NCBI GenBank assembly: GCA_964292295.1
Contig: CAXYVC010000063.1
Coordinates: 1-15,103 of the forward strand
Direction of reading: 5' to 3'
DNA length: 15,103 nucleotides
Origin: CAXYVC01 sp964292295
GTDB lineage: Bacteria; Acidobacteriota; Holophagae; Holophagales; Holophagaceae
The translations under genes were made by a program, and so were the position numbers. This document shows positions 1-6,726 of this stretch, one piece after another. Under the pieces are notes generated by a model. That model did not search any database. It had not been told where the DNA came from and saw only the letters and a list, made by a program, of their open reading frames with translations. The first letter of the stretch is position 1, and the number at the start of each line of letters is the position of its first letter.

Positions 1-386
1 CCCCGGAGGCGCCCCGTCTGCATCATGCGCCCCAGGGCCAGCACCGGCGCCACGCTGCCGAAGGAGGAGCCGTAGGCGATCCCCGTGCGGCCGTCCGAAA
101 GGGCCGGATCCCCCAGCAGCCCGGCATCCTCCAGGGCCAGCTCCGTGGCGCGCACGGACATCTGGGCCACGCGGCCCATGGCGCGCAGGGCCTTGCGGGG
201 GTAGTGCGCGGGCGTCTGAAAGTCGTCCACCGGCACGCCCAGGCGCGTCTGGAGTTCCGTGAAGCCGTCCCACTCGGGCATCACCCGCACCGCGCTGCGC
301 CCGGACCGGAGCGCCGCCCCGATGCGGGCCCAGTCGGAGCCATAGGGCGTGATGCCGCCCATTCCCGTCACGACCACGCGCCGCAT
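1..386 (-). CDS. apeR: Beta-ketoacyl-ACP synthase, N-terminal part (ApeR-like), runs off window
   Basis: About 128 residues are visible from the ATG at 386; the C-terminus lies beyond base 1. The start, MRRVVVTGMGGITPYGSDW, is the typical N-terminus of FabF-type condensing enzymes, especially those of aryl polyene clusters, and a YGSSFGS segment matches the core just before the active-site region. The catalytic Cys and the two His are outside the window, so activity cannot be judged. Its start overlaps the stop of the upstream ketoreductase gene by one base (TGATG), which indicates translational coupling. In APE pathways the last-encoded ketosynthase (ApeR) is thought to carry out a condensation apart from the ApeO:ApeC pair, probably the initial one. 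The family is secure; the ApeR role rests on its place after ApeQ. Confidence 0.9.
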   Translation of the reverse strand, partial: MRRVVVTGMGGITPYGSDWARIGAALRSGRSAVRVMPEWDGFTELQTRLGVPVDDFQTPAHYPRKALRAMGRVAQMSVRATELALEDAGLLGDPALSDGRTGIAYGSSFGSVAPVLALGRMMQTGRLR

Positions 387-1126
387 CAGACCATGCCCCC
401 GTTCACGTTCAGGACCTGGCGCGTGATGTAGCTCGCGCCGTCGGACATCAGGAAGGCCACGGCCTCCGCGACTTCATCCGGCCTCCCCACGCGCCCCATG
501 GGGATGGCCTTCAGCGCGTGTTCCAGGGCCACGGCGTGGAGCATCTCGGAATCAAAGAGCCCGGGCGCCACGGCATTCACCGTGATGCCCCGCGGCGCCA
601 GCTCCACCGCCAGCGCCTTGGTGGCGCCGATCAGCCCCGCCTTGGCGGCGCTGTAGTTCACCTGCCCGCGGTTGCCCACCACGCCCGAGACGGAGGCGAC
701 GGTCACGATGCGCCCGCCCTTCCGCAGCCGGATCATGGGCATCACCAGCGGGTGCACCACGTTGAAGAAGCCGTCCAGGTCCGTGCGCAGCACCTGGTCC
801 CAGTCCTCCTCGGTGAGCGCGGGGAAGGCGCCGTCCCGCGCGATGCCCGCGTTGCAGACCACGCCGTACCAGGCGCCCGCGTCCGCCATGCGCGCCTCCA
901 GCGCCGCCCGCGCGCCCGCGCGGTCCGCCAGGTCGAAGGCGATCCAGTCGGCGCTGCCGCCGCCGGAGACGATCTCCGCGGCAAGAGCCTGCACCGCCTC
1001 CACCCGGCTGCGGGCGTGGGCGGTGACGTGGAAGCCGTCCCGCGCCAGCCTGAGGGCCACCACGCGGCCCAGCGCGCCGCTCGCGCCCGTGACCAGCACC
1101 CGCCTCGGATCCCCGGAAACCCTCAT
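386..1126 (-). CDS. apeQ: 3-oxoacyl-ACP reductase, FabG-type SDR (ApeQ)
   Basis: A 246-aa short-chain dehydrogenase that should reduce the 3-keto group of the growing ACP-bound polyene with NAD(P)H. The cofactor motif TGASGALG is at residues 13-20, the NAG motif at 92-94, and the catalytic Ser145, Tyr158 and Lys162 sit in VASVSG...NYSAAKAG. The C-terminal region has the usual PG and NVNGG elements. Length and layout match FabG. The helix position that normally carries the catalytic Asn of the SDR tetrad reads TDLDG, so Asp116 replaces Asn. Its ATG overlaps the upstream dehydratase stop by 4 bases, and its TGA overlaps the ApeR start by one. The family is certain; the pathway role follows from the operon. 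Confidence 0.95.
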   Translation of the reverse strand: MRVSGDPRRVLVTGASGALGRVVALRLARDGFHVTAHARSRVEAVQALAAEIVSGGGSADWIAFDLADRAGARAALEARMADAGAWYGVVCNAGIARDGAFPALTEEDWDQVLRTDLDGFFNVVHPLVMPMIRLRKGGRIVTVASVSGVVGNRGQVNYSAAKAGLIGATKALAVELAPRGITVNAVAPGLFDSEMLHAVALEHALKAIPMGRVGRPDEVAEAVAFLMSDGASYITRQVLNVNGGMV

Positions 1127-1551
1127 GAAACCTCAAGAGCCTTGAGGGTAGCACGCGCCACGGACCGCCCCTCCAGCAGGACGCTGCCCTCGAAGGCCGC
1201 CAGCCCCCCGGGGTCGAGATAGCTCTGGAGCACCTCCACCTCCAGGCAGGCGCCGGGCGGGAAGGCGGGGAGCTCCGCGGCGTAGCAGCGCGTCCCGAGC
1301 AGGTAGCCGAGGCGCAGTGGAAGCCCCGCGAGCTTCTTTCCGTGGCCGATGCACACCGCCGCCGCCTGGGCCATGAGCTCCAGGCCCACCCACGCGGGCA
1401 TCGCGCCGTCCCCCGCGTCGTACCAGGCCCCGGGCCGCACGGTGGCCCGGACGCGGCAGGAGGTGGGCTCCACGTCCAGCACGGCATCCAGCAGGAGCAT
1501 GCCCCGGCGGTGGGGCAGGAGCTCGGAAAGGGCAAAGCGCGGGGCCGCCAT
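1123..1551 (-). CDS. apeP: Hotdog-fold dehydratase subunit (ApeP-like)
   Basis: The 142-aa product has the hotdog dehydratase pattern of the ApeP family: LLPHRRGMLLLDAV near residues 11-24 and the central helix VGLELMAQAAA near 55-65, with Glu58 facing the expected active site. It lacks the GHFxGxPxxPG signature of FabZ/FabA, which is present instead in the other hotdog gene of this operon (6385-6726). In characterised APE systems, ApeI and ApeP act as a heteromeric dehydratase, and these two genes fit that division. The ATG at 1551 was chosen because it overlaps the stop of the upstream ketosynthase by one base and begins right at the family N-terminus; a longer open frame upstream is antisense-like extension inside the ketosynthase gene. 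Confidence 0.88.
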   Translation of the reverse strand: MAAPRFALSELLPHRRGMLLLDAVLDVEPTSCRVRATVRPGAWYDAGDGAMPAWVGLELMAQAAAVCIGHGKKLAGLPLRLGYLLGTRCYAAELPAFPPGACLEVEVLQSYLDPGGLAAFEGSVLLEGRSVARATLKALEVS

Positions 1552-2735
1552 CAGGCCTCCCCCAGGGCCAGCACCAGGTTGCTGCCGCCGAAGGCGAAGC
1601 CGTTGGAGAGCGCCGTGCGCCGCCCCGGCGCGAAGCGGGTTCCGGGGCGCACCAGGTCCAGTGCGGGCAGCTCCGGGTCCGCCGCGCCGTCCCACACGTG
1701 GGGCGGCAGGAAGCCCTCGGGGTTCCAGTCCCGGTGCAGCGCCAGCCAGCACAGCGCCGCCTCCGCGGCGCCCGCGGCGCCCAGGGCGTGGCCCGTGAGC
1801 GGCTTCGTGCCGCTGCATGGAAGCCCCCCGGGGAAGAGCTCCGCCACCGCGCGGCTCTCCATGGCGTCGTTCTTCGCCGTGGCCGTGGCGTGCAGGTTCA
1901 GGTAGCCCACCCGCGCCAGATCCGCGTCCACGAGGGCCGCGCGGATGGCCACCACGGCGCCCTTCCCTTCCGGATCCGGCGCGGAGAGGTGGTGGGCGTC
2001 GCTGGATTCCCCCACCCCCAGGAGCTGCACGGGGCCTTCCCCCCGCACGAGCAGGAAGAGCGCCGCCCCCTCGCCGATGCTGATGCCCGCCCGGTTGCGG
2101 CTCATGGGATTGCAGGGCCCCTCGGCCACGGACTCCAGCGAAGCGAAGCCGTTGAGCGTGAGGCGGCAGAGGCTGTCGCACCCGCCCACAAGCGCGGCGT
2201 CCGCCAGCCCGGCGCGGATCAGGTTACGCGCGCTGAGGAAGGCCCGGCCGCTGGAGGTGCAGGCGGTGGACACGGTGAGCGCGGGGCCCGAGAGGCCCAG
2301 GTATTCCGCCAGGAAGGGCGCGAGGCTGCCGATCTCCTGCTGGCGGTAGCGGTAGCCCTCCGGCAGCGCCCCGTGGAGGCGGTGCCAGGCCACGGCGGCC
2401 TCGCCTTCGGCGATGCCGCTGGTGCTGGTGCCGAGCACCACGGCGATGCGGGAGGACGGCACGCGGGCGCGCAGCGCATCCAGCTCCGGGCGCAGCTCCT
2501 CCAGGGCCGCCAGCAGCAGCCCCGTGGCGCGGGAGCGGTCCGCCGCCAAGGCGGGGGGCAGCTCCGGCAGGGCGCCGGGCACGCGCCCCACCCAGGCGGC
2601 GCGGTCGGGAATCCACCCCTCCTCGCAGGACAGGGCGTGGGAGGAGGCCCGGAAGAGGCGCGCGGCCACCTCGGCCTTGCCCCGTCCCAGGGCGTTCACG
2701 AGGCCCAGGGCCGCGAGGGAGAGCGGCGCCGTCAC
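1551..2735 (-). CDS. apeO: Beta-ketoacyl-ACP synthase, elongating ketosynthase (ApeO-like)
   Basis: A complete 394-aa FabF/KAS-II-type condensing enzyme. The nucleophile is Cys159 in STACTSS; the two catalytic His are His282 (LHATATAKND) and His316 (KPLTGHALGAAGA), with Lys311 conserved. A glycine-rich NGFAFGGSN closes the fold. It should catalyse decarboxylative Claisen condensation with malonyl-ACP to lengthen the polyene, probably paired with the catalytically inactive chain-length-factor homologue at 9912-10616. The GTG start at 2735 was chosen because GTGA overlaps the thioesterase stop by 4 bases, the spacing used by most pairs here, and the protein then starts as expected (TAPLSLAALGLVNALG). 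The family is certain; the ApeO assignment comes from order and the following ApeP, ApeQ and ApeR. Confidence 0.93.
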   Translation of the reverse strand: MTAPLSLAALGLVNALGRGKAEVAARLFRASSHALSCEEGWIPDRAAWVGRVPGALPELPPALAADRSRATGLLLAALEELRPELDALRARVPSSRIAVVLGTSTSGIAEGEAAVAWHRLHGALPEGYRYRQQEIGSLAPFLAEYLGLSGPALTVSTACTSSGRAFLSARNLIRAGLADAALVGGCDSLCRLTLNGFASLESVAEGPCNPMSRNRAGISIGEGAALFLLVRGEGPVQLLGVGESSDAHHLSAPDPEGKGAVVAIRAALVDADLARVGYLNLHATATAKNDAMESRAVAELFPGGLPCSGTKPLTGHALGAAGAAEAALCWLALHRDWNPEGFLPPHVWDGAADPELPALDLVRPGTRFAPGRRTALSNGFAFGGSNLVLALGEA

Positions 2736-3151
2736 GGCTCCACCCGCTCCAGCAGCTCCGCCACCAGGGGCGGCGCGCAGAGCTGGAGCTCGCCCGTGGC
2801 GGCATCCACCGCCGCCTGCACGGTCTCGGCCCGGGTCAGGCGCGCGCCGCTCTCCGCGTCCCGGATCTCGTAGCGGATGCACAGGCGCGGATCCGCCTCC
2901 ACCAGGGCGGCCCGCACCTTCAGGCGCTGTCCGTAGCGGGCCGGCTTCACGTACTTCAGCTCGCAGCGCACCACCGGCCACAGGTAGCCGGAGTCCCGCA
3001 TGTCGCCGTAGTCGTAGCGGAAGCGCCGCAGCAGCTCCGTGCGGGCCACCTCCAGGTACTTCACGTAGTGGCCGTGCCACACCACGCCCATGGCGTCCAC
3101 GTCGTGGAAGGGCACGAGCAGCTCCACCTCGGCTTCCAGCAGGGCGGTCAT
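2732..3151 (-). CDS. apeK: 4HBT/YbgC-like acyl thioesterase (ApeK-like)
   Basis: A 139-aa single hotdog-domain thioesterase of the YbgC/4-hydroxybenzoyl-CoA type. The signature HDVDAMGVVWHGHYVKYLE lies at residues 16-34; by comparison with E. coli YbgC the catalytic Asp is Asp19. The following ARTELLRRF segment is also typical. It would hydrolyse an acyl or aryl thioester, either releasing product or editing misprimed carrier proteins; the sequence does not say which. The ATG overlaps the ammonia-lyase stop by 4 bases (ATGA), and its own stop overlaps the GTG of the downstream ketosynthase. In Proteobacteria the thioesterase is usually followed by LolA, MMPL and DUF3261 genes before the ketosynthase; here the ketosynthase follows directly. 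Confidence 0.9.
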   Translation of the reverse strand: MTALLEAEVELLVPFHDVDAMGVVWHGHYVKYLEVARTELLRRFRYDYGDMRDSGYLWPVVRCELKYVKPARYGQRLKVRAALVEADPRLCIRYEIRDAESGARLTRAETVQAAVDAATGELQLCAPPLVAELLERVEP

Positions 3152-4707
3152 CGATACAGCTCCCAGGCGCGGGCCTGGACGCGCGCCACCAGACCACGCA
3201 GCAGTTCCTCCAGCGGGCGATCCTCCTCCACGAAGGGCACCCGTTTGGAGAGGTCGGCGGCGAAGGCGGCGGCCTCCTCCGACAGCCGCGTGGTGGCGGG
3301 TCCCCCCTTGCGCTCCCTCAGCGCGGGGCCCTGGCGCCCTGCCACCAGCAGGGCGGCGGCCACCTGCTCGGCCAGCTCCAGCACCCGCACCGCATCCCGG
3401 GCGGCGATGGTGCCGAGGCTCACCTTGTCCTGGTTGTGGCACTCGGTGGAGCGGCTGAAGACCGAGGCGGGCATGGTGTGCTTCAGGGCCTCGGCGGTCC
3501 AGGCGCTGGAGCCGATCTGCACGGCCTTCAGGCCGTGGTTGATGGCTGCGCGCGCGCCCGTGGCGCCGCTCAGGTTCTGGGGAAGGCCGTTGTTGTAGCG
3601 GGCATCCACCAGCAGCGCGAGCTGGCGGTCCATGAGGTCCGCCACGTTGGCCACGGCGGTCTTCAGGCCGTCCATGGCGAAGGCCACGTGCCCGCCGTAG
3701 AAGTGGCCGCCGTGGAAGACGGCCTCCGCGTCCCCGTCGATGAGCGGGTTGTCGTTGGCGCTGTTCAGCTCGTGCTCCAGGTCCCGGCGCATCCAGGGCA
3801 GCGCGTCGGCCAGCACGCCGAGCACGTGGGGCGCGCAGCGAATGGAATAGCGGTCCTGCAGGCGGAAGCCAGGATCCTCCCCGGCGCCGGAGAGGTCGGC
3901 ATAGATGCGCGCGGCCGCCTCGCCCTGCCCCGCGTGGGGCTTCAGGGCGAAGAGGCGCGGGTCGAAGTGGGCGCGGTTGCTGCCCAGGGCCGCCACCGCC
4001 AGGGACGTGAGGCGCGTGGCGAGGCGCAGGAGGTGCTCCGCCCGCAGCCACGCGAGGCCCGCGAGACCCGTCATCACCGCGGTGCCGTTCATCAGGGCCA
4101 GGCCCTCCTTGGGGGCCAGCGCCAGCGGCTCCAGCCCCACCGCGGCCATGGCTTCGGACGCGGGCACGACGCTCCCCCGGAAGCGCACGGGGCGCTCCCC
4201 CGCCAGGGCCCCCGCCACGTAGCTCAGGGGCGTGAGGTCGCCGCTCGCGCCCACGCTGCCCTCGGAAGGGATCAGGGGCAGGATGCGGTGGTTGATGAAG
4301 GCGGCAAGCTGCTCCAGCAGCGCCATCCGCACGCCGGAGTAGCCCATGGCCAGCGAGTTCAGGCGGGACACCAGCACCGCCAGGGTGGATTCCTCGTCCA
4401 GGTGCGCCCCCAGGCCGCAGCCGTGGAAGCGCGTGAGGTGCAGCGGCAGCTCCGCCACCAGCTCCGAAGGAATGCGCACGGTGCAGGAGTCACCGTACCC
4501 GGTGGTGACGCCGTACACCTCGCCGTCCTCCGCCAGGAGCCGCGCCAGGAAGGACGCGCCGCCCTCCACGCGGGCCCGCCAGGCGGGATCCCCGGACAGG
4601 CCCACGGAACGCCCCCGGCGCGCCACGGCGGCCAGGTCCTCCAGGACCAGGGGACGGGCGCCCACGGTCAGGGGCGGCTCAGCGGGAGAGGGAGGCATGG
4701 GGGTCAT
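3148..4707 (-). CDS. MIO-dependent aromatic amino acid ammonia-lyase (HAL/PAL/TAL family)
   Basis: About 519 aa, the full length for this family. The MIO prosthetic group forms from Ala-Ser-Gly in GSVGASGDLTPLSY (near residues 151-164), and the catalytic Tyr is in VYGVTTGYG near residue 65. Other family blocks are NSLAMGYSGVR, the NGTAVMTG region and FNSANDNP-like LNSANDNPL. The selectivity pair, Ser-His in histidine ammonia-lyases and His-Leu in Rhodobacter tyrosine lyase, reads Phe-His (TRFHGCG), so histidine is an unlikely substrate; phenylalanine or tyrosine, giving cinnamate or coumarate, is more likely. No other hut genes are present. Flexirubin and many APE clusters carry such a lyase to make the aryl starter. 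The start is uncertain: GTG 4716, ATG 4707 and ATG 4698 are all in frame, all overlap the upstream gene, and none has a clear Shine-Dalgarno. Confidence 0.92.
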   Translation of the reverse strand: MTPMPPSPAEPPLTVGARPLVLEDLAAVARRGRSVGLSGDPAWRARVEGGASFLARLLAEDGEVYGVTTGYGDSCTVRIPSELVAELPLHLTRFHGCGLGAHLDEESTLAVLVSRLNSLAMGYSGVRMALLEQLAAFINHRILPLIPSEGSVGASGDLTPLSYVAGALAGERPVRFRGSVVPASEAMAAVGLEPLALAPKEGLALMNGTAVMTGLAGLAWLRAEHLLRLATRLTSLAVAALGSNRAHFDPRLFALKPHAGQGEAAARIYADLSGAGEDPGFRLQDRYSIRCAPHVLGVLADALPWMRRDLEHELNSANDNPLIDGDAEAVFHGGHFYGGHVAFAMDGLKTAVANVADLMDRQLALLVDARYNNGLPQNLSGATGARAAINHGLKAVQIGSSAWTAEALKHTMPASVFSRSTECHNQDKVSLGTIAARDAVRVLELAEQVAAALLVAGRQGPALRERKGGPATTRLSEEAAAFAADLSKRVPFVEEDRPLEELLRGLVARVQARAWELYR

Positions 4708-6388
4708 GGGCGGCACTCGGGCTGGCGGGATGCCAGAAGTCGAAGAAGTTGAACCACTGAAGCGGGTATTGGGCGCAGAGCCCTTCCAGGCGGGCGGCGT
4801 AGCGGGCCGCCAGGCCTTCCAGGGCCTCCACGCGCGCCTTCCGGGGCAGCTTCACCTCGTCGGAGAAGGGTTCGAAGACCAGGCGGTAGCGCCCGGCCTC
4901 CTTCACACAGAAGAACAGGTAGACCGGACACTCCAGCAGGGCGGCCAGCAGGAAGGGCCCCTGGGGGAAGGGCGCGACCTCCCCCAGGAAGGGGACGTGA
5001 CACACCCGCCCCGCCTCGGCGGGCGGGGTGCGGTCCCCCACGATGACGAGCAGCTCGCCCGCCTCCACCTTGGCCTTCAGGCGGATGGCGGTCTCGGGGT
5101 CCAGGCGCGCCACCTCCACCAGCCCCAGGTCGAAGGCGGGATTCGCCTTCCGCAGCAGCTCCGTGAGGCGCTGGGCGTGGGCCGTGTGGACCACGGCGTT
5201 GAGTCCGGAGAGAGCAAGGGCCTGGCCGAAGGCCCGGGCCACGTCCAGGTTCCCCAGGTGGGCCCCCAGCAGCACCGCTCCCCGCCCGGAGGCGCGCAGC
5301 GCCTCGAAGGCCTCCCGCCCGTCGAAGCGGGGCTCGCGCGCGTCCAGGCGTCCCGCCCAGGCGGCCAGGCGGTCCAGGCAGGCATCGGCGTAGGCGAGGG
5401 TGTGCCGGAAGGCGTCCCGCCATCCCGGCCGGTCCGCCACGCCCGGCAGGGGCCCCGCCTGGGCGCGCAGGCGCCGCAGGTAGCCGAGGGAGGCCCGCCG
5501 CGCCCGCCCCCCGGTCAGGAAGAAGTAGGCCGTCACGGGCACCAGCAGGAGGGACGCCGCGCGGCGCCCCAGCAGGCGGTAGGTGGCCGCCGTGATGCGC
5601 AGGCCCAGGACGGCGCCCCGCTCCGCCGTGCGGCTCCAGTGGCGCTCCGGGGCGCGAAGGCGGCGCGCGAGCAGGCGCGGGGCGCGCCGCAGCATGCCGA
5701 AGAAGAGCCGGGTGTGCATGCGCGCGATGCGCCACGTGTCGGCCCCGGCGCGGAAGTGGCTGAGCCCCCCTTCGGGGTAGCGCACCGCCGTGTCCAGGTT
5801 GCGCACGGGCACGCCCGCCCAGGCGAGGCGCACGATCATCTCGGTGTCGAAGTCCATGCGCGGCGGCACCGTCTCCCGCGCCAGCAGCGCCGCGGTGGCG
5901 GCGAGGGGGTACAGGCGGTAGCCGCAGAGGGAGTCGCCGATGTCCGTGGAGAGGGTGTGCACCCACACCCAGAGATGCGTGGCCCAGCGCCCCCACACCC
6001 GCGCCCGTGGCGCGTCCGGCCCGTAGCGCGCGCGCCCGGCGACCACCGCCTCCGGCTCCGACCGGGCCAGGGCCAGGAAGCGGGGCAGGTCCGCCAGGTC
6101 GTGCTGGCCGTCGGCGTCGACCTGGAGCGCGTGGGTGAAGCCCTCCCCGTGGGCCCGGAGCAGCGCGTCCACCACCGCCGCGCCCTTGCCGCGGTTCCCG
6201 TCGAAACGGCGCAGGCGCAGTGCCGGATCGGAGGCGGCCAGGGCCTCCAGGGTGCGGCGCGTGGCTTCGGAGCTGCCGTCGTCCGTGAGGAAGACGGGCA
6301 GCCCCTCGGCGCGCAGCGCCGCCACCACGGCCCCGACCGTCCCTCCGTGCTCGAAGACGGGCACCACGGCGCAGGGACGGAAGCTCAT
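4679..6388 (-). CDS. apeJ: Glycosyltransferase family 2 - LPLAT acyltransferase fusion (ApeJ-like)
   Basis: A 569-aa two-domain protein. Residues 1 to about 240 are a GT-A glycosyltransferase of the dolichyl-phosphate-mannose-synthase type: TDDGSS at 35-40, metal-binding DADGQHD at 91-97, and GDSLCGYR followed by a DFDTE segment. Residues about 260-569 are a lysophospholipid acyltransferase domain like LpxL/HtrB, with His377 and Asp382 in GAHLGNLD forming the HX4D motif, and GDRTPP near 451. This fusion is typical of APE clusters and probably builds and acylates the membrane anchor carrying the polyene. It overlaps ApeI by 4 bases. The sugar donor and acyl acceptor cannot be read from the sequence. 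Confidence 0.93.
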   Translation of the reverse strand: MSFRPCAVVPVFEHGGTVGAVVAALRAEGLPVFLTDDGSSEATRRTLEALAASDPALRLRRFDGNRGKGAAVVDALLRAHGEGFTHALQVDADGQHDLADLPRFLALARSEPEAVVAGRARYGPDAPRARVWGRWATHLWVWVHTLSTDIGDSLCGYRLYPLAATAALLARETVPPRMDFDTEMIVRLAWAGVPVRNLDTAVRYPEGGLSHFRAGADTWRIARMHTRLFFGMLRRAPRLLARRLRAPERHWSRTAERGAVLGLRITAATYRLLGRRAASLLLVPVTAYFFLTGGRARRASLGYLRRLRAQAGPLPGVADRPGWRDAFRHTLAYADACLDRLAAWAGRLDAREPRFDGREAFEALRASGRGAVLLGAHLGNLDVARAFGQALALSGLNAVVHTAHAQRLTELLRKANPAFDLGLVEVARLDPETAIRLKAKVEAGELLVIVGDRTPPAEAGRVCHVPFLGEVAPFPQGPFLLAALLECPVYLFFCVKEAGRYRLVFEPFSDEVKLPRKARVEALEGLAARYAARLEGLCAQYPLQWFNFFDFWHPASPSAAHDPHASLSR

Positions 6389-6726
6389 CGGAAGCGCACC
6401 CGGCCGGAACTCTTGCGCTCCCCCTCCCCCTCGAAGGCGAAGTGCAGCGTGCGGGCCTCCGCGCTCCAGTCCAGCACCAGCCGCAGGGAGGTTCCGGGGC
6501 GGCCCAGCCCCGTGAACTTCAGCTGCTCCAGGGCGGCGAAGGTGCCGAGAGGGCCGAAGGCCTCCTCCGCGTAGCGGATGGCCCAGTCCACCTGCACCAC
6601 GCCGGGCAGGATGGGGTTCCCCTCGAAGTGGCCGTCAAAGGCCGCCAGATCGGCCTCCACGGGCAGCTCCAGCACGCGGTGTGCGCCGGCTCCCTCCCGG
6701 GCGCGGGGCTCCGGCCGCCCCTTCAC
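6385..6726 (-). CDS. apeI: FabA/FabZ-like 3-hydroxyacyl-ACP dehydratase (ApeI)
   Basis: A short 113-aa hotdog protein. It contains FDGHFEGNPILPGVVQVDW at residues 30-48, the FabZ/FabA signature; catalytic His33 is followed 14 residues later by Asp47. This His/Asp pair with 14-residue spacing is that of FabA (FabZ has Glu). It should dehydrate 3-hydroxyacyl-ACP to the trans-enoyl stage that gives the conjugated double bonds, probably together with the ApeP-like subunit at 1123-1551. No enoyl reductase is present, consistent with double bonds being retained. The GTG start at 6726 is chosen because GTGA overlaps the ligase stop by 4 bases; no ATG lies nearby upstream in frame. Confidence 0.9.
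   Translation of the reverse strand: MKGRPEPRAREGAGAHRVLELPVEADLAAFDGHFEGNPILPGVVQVDWAIRYAEEAFGPLGTFAALEQLKFTGLGRPGTSLRLVLDWSAEARTLHFAFEGEGERKSSGRVRFR

Noticed and set aside
1551..3197. Upstream-extended start for the ketosynthase (548 aa version)
   Set aside because: The extra N-terminus is a frame-shifted shadow of the thioesterase gene with no similarity to ketosynthases; GTG 2735 gives the coupled overlap and the right family N-terminus.
3148..4716. Reading the ammonia-lyase as histidine ammonia-lyase (hutH)
   Set aside because: The Ser-His selectivity pair is absent, no other hut genes are near, and the gene is embedded in an APE operon.
2413..4752. Long plus-strand open frame (779 codons) opposite the ketosynthase, thioesterase and lyase genes
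   Set aside because: It is antisense to genes with intact catalytic motifs, has a low-complexity Arg/Gly/His/Ala-rich translation with no recognisable domain, and is expected in DNA this GC-rich.
4346..6574. Long plus-strand open frame (742 codons) opposite the glycosyltransferase-acyltransferase gene
   Set aside because: It is another high-GC shadow: compositionally biased, no motif, and opposite a gene with clear GT2 and HX4D motifs.
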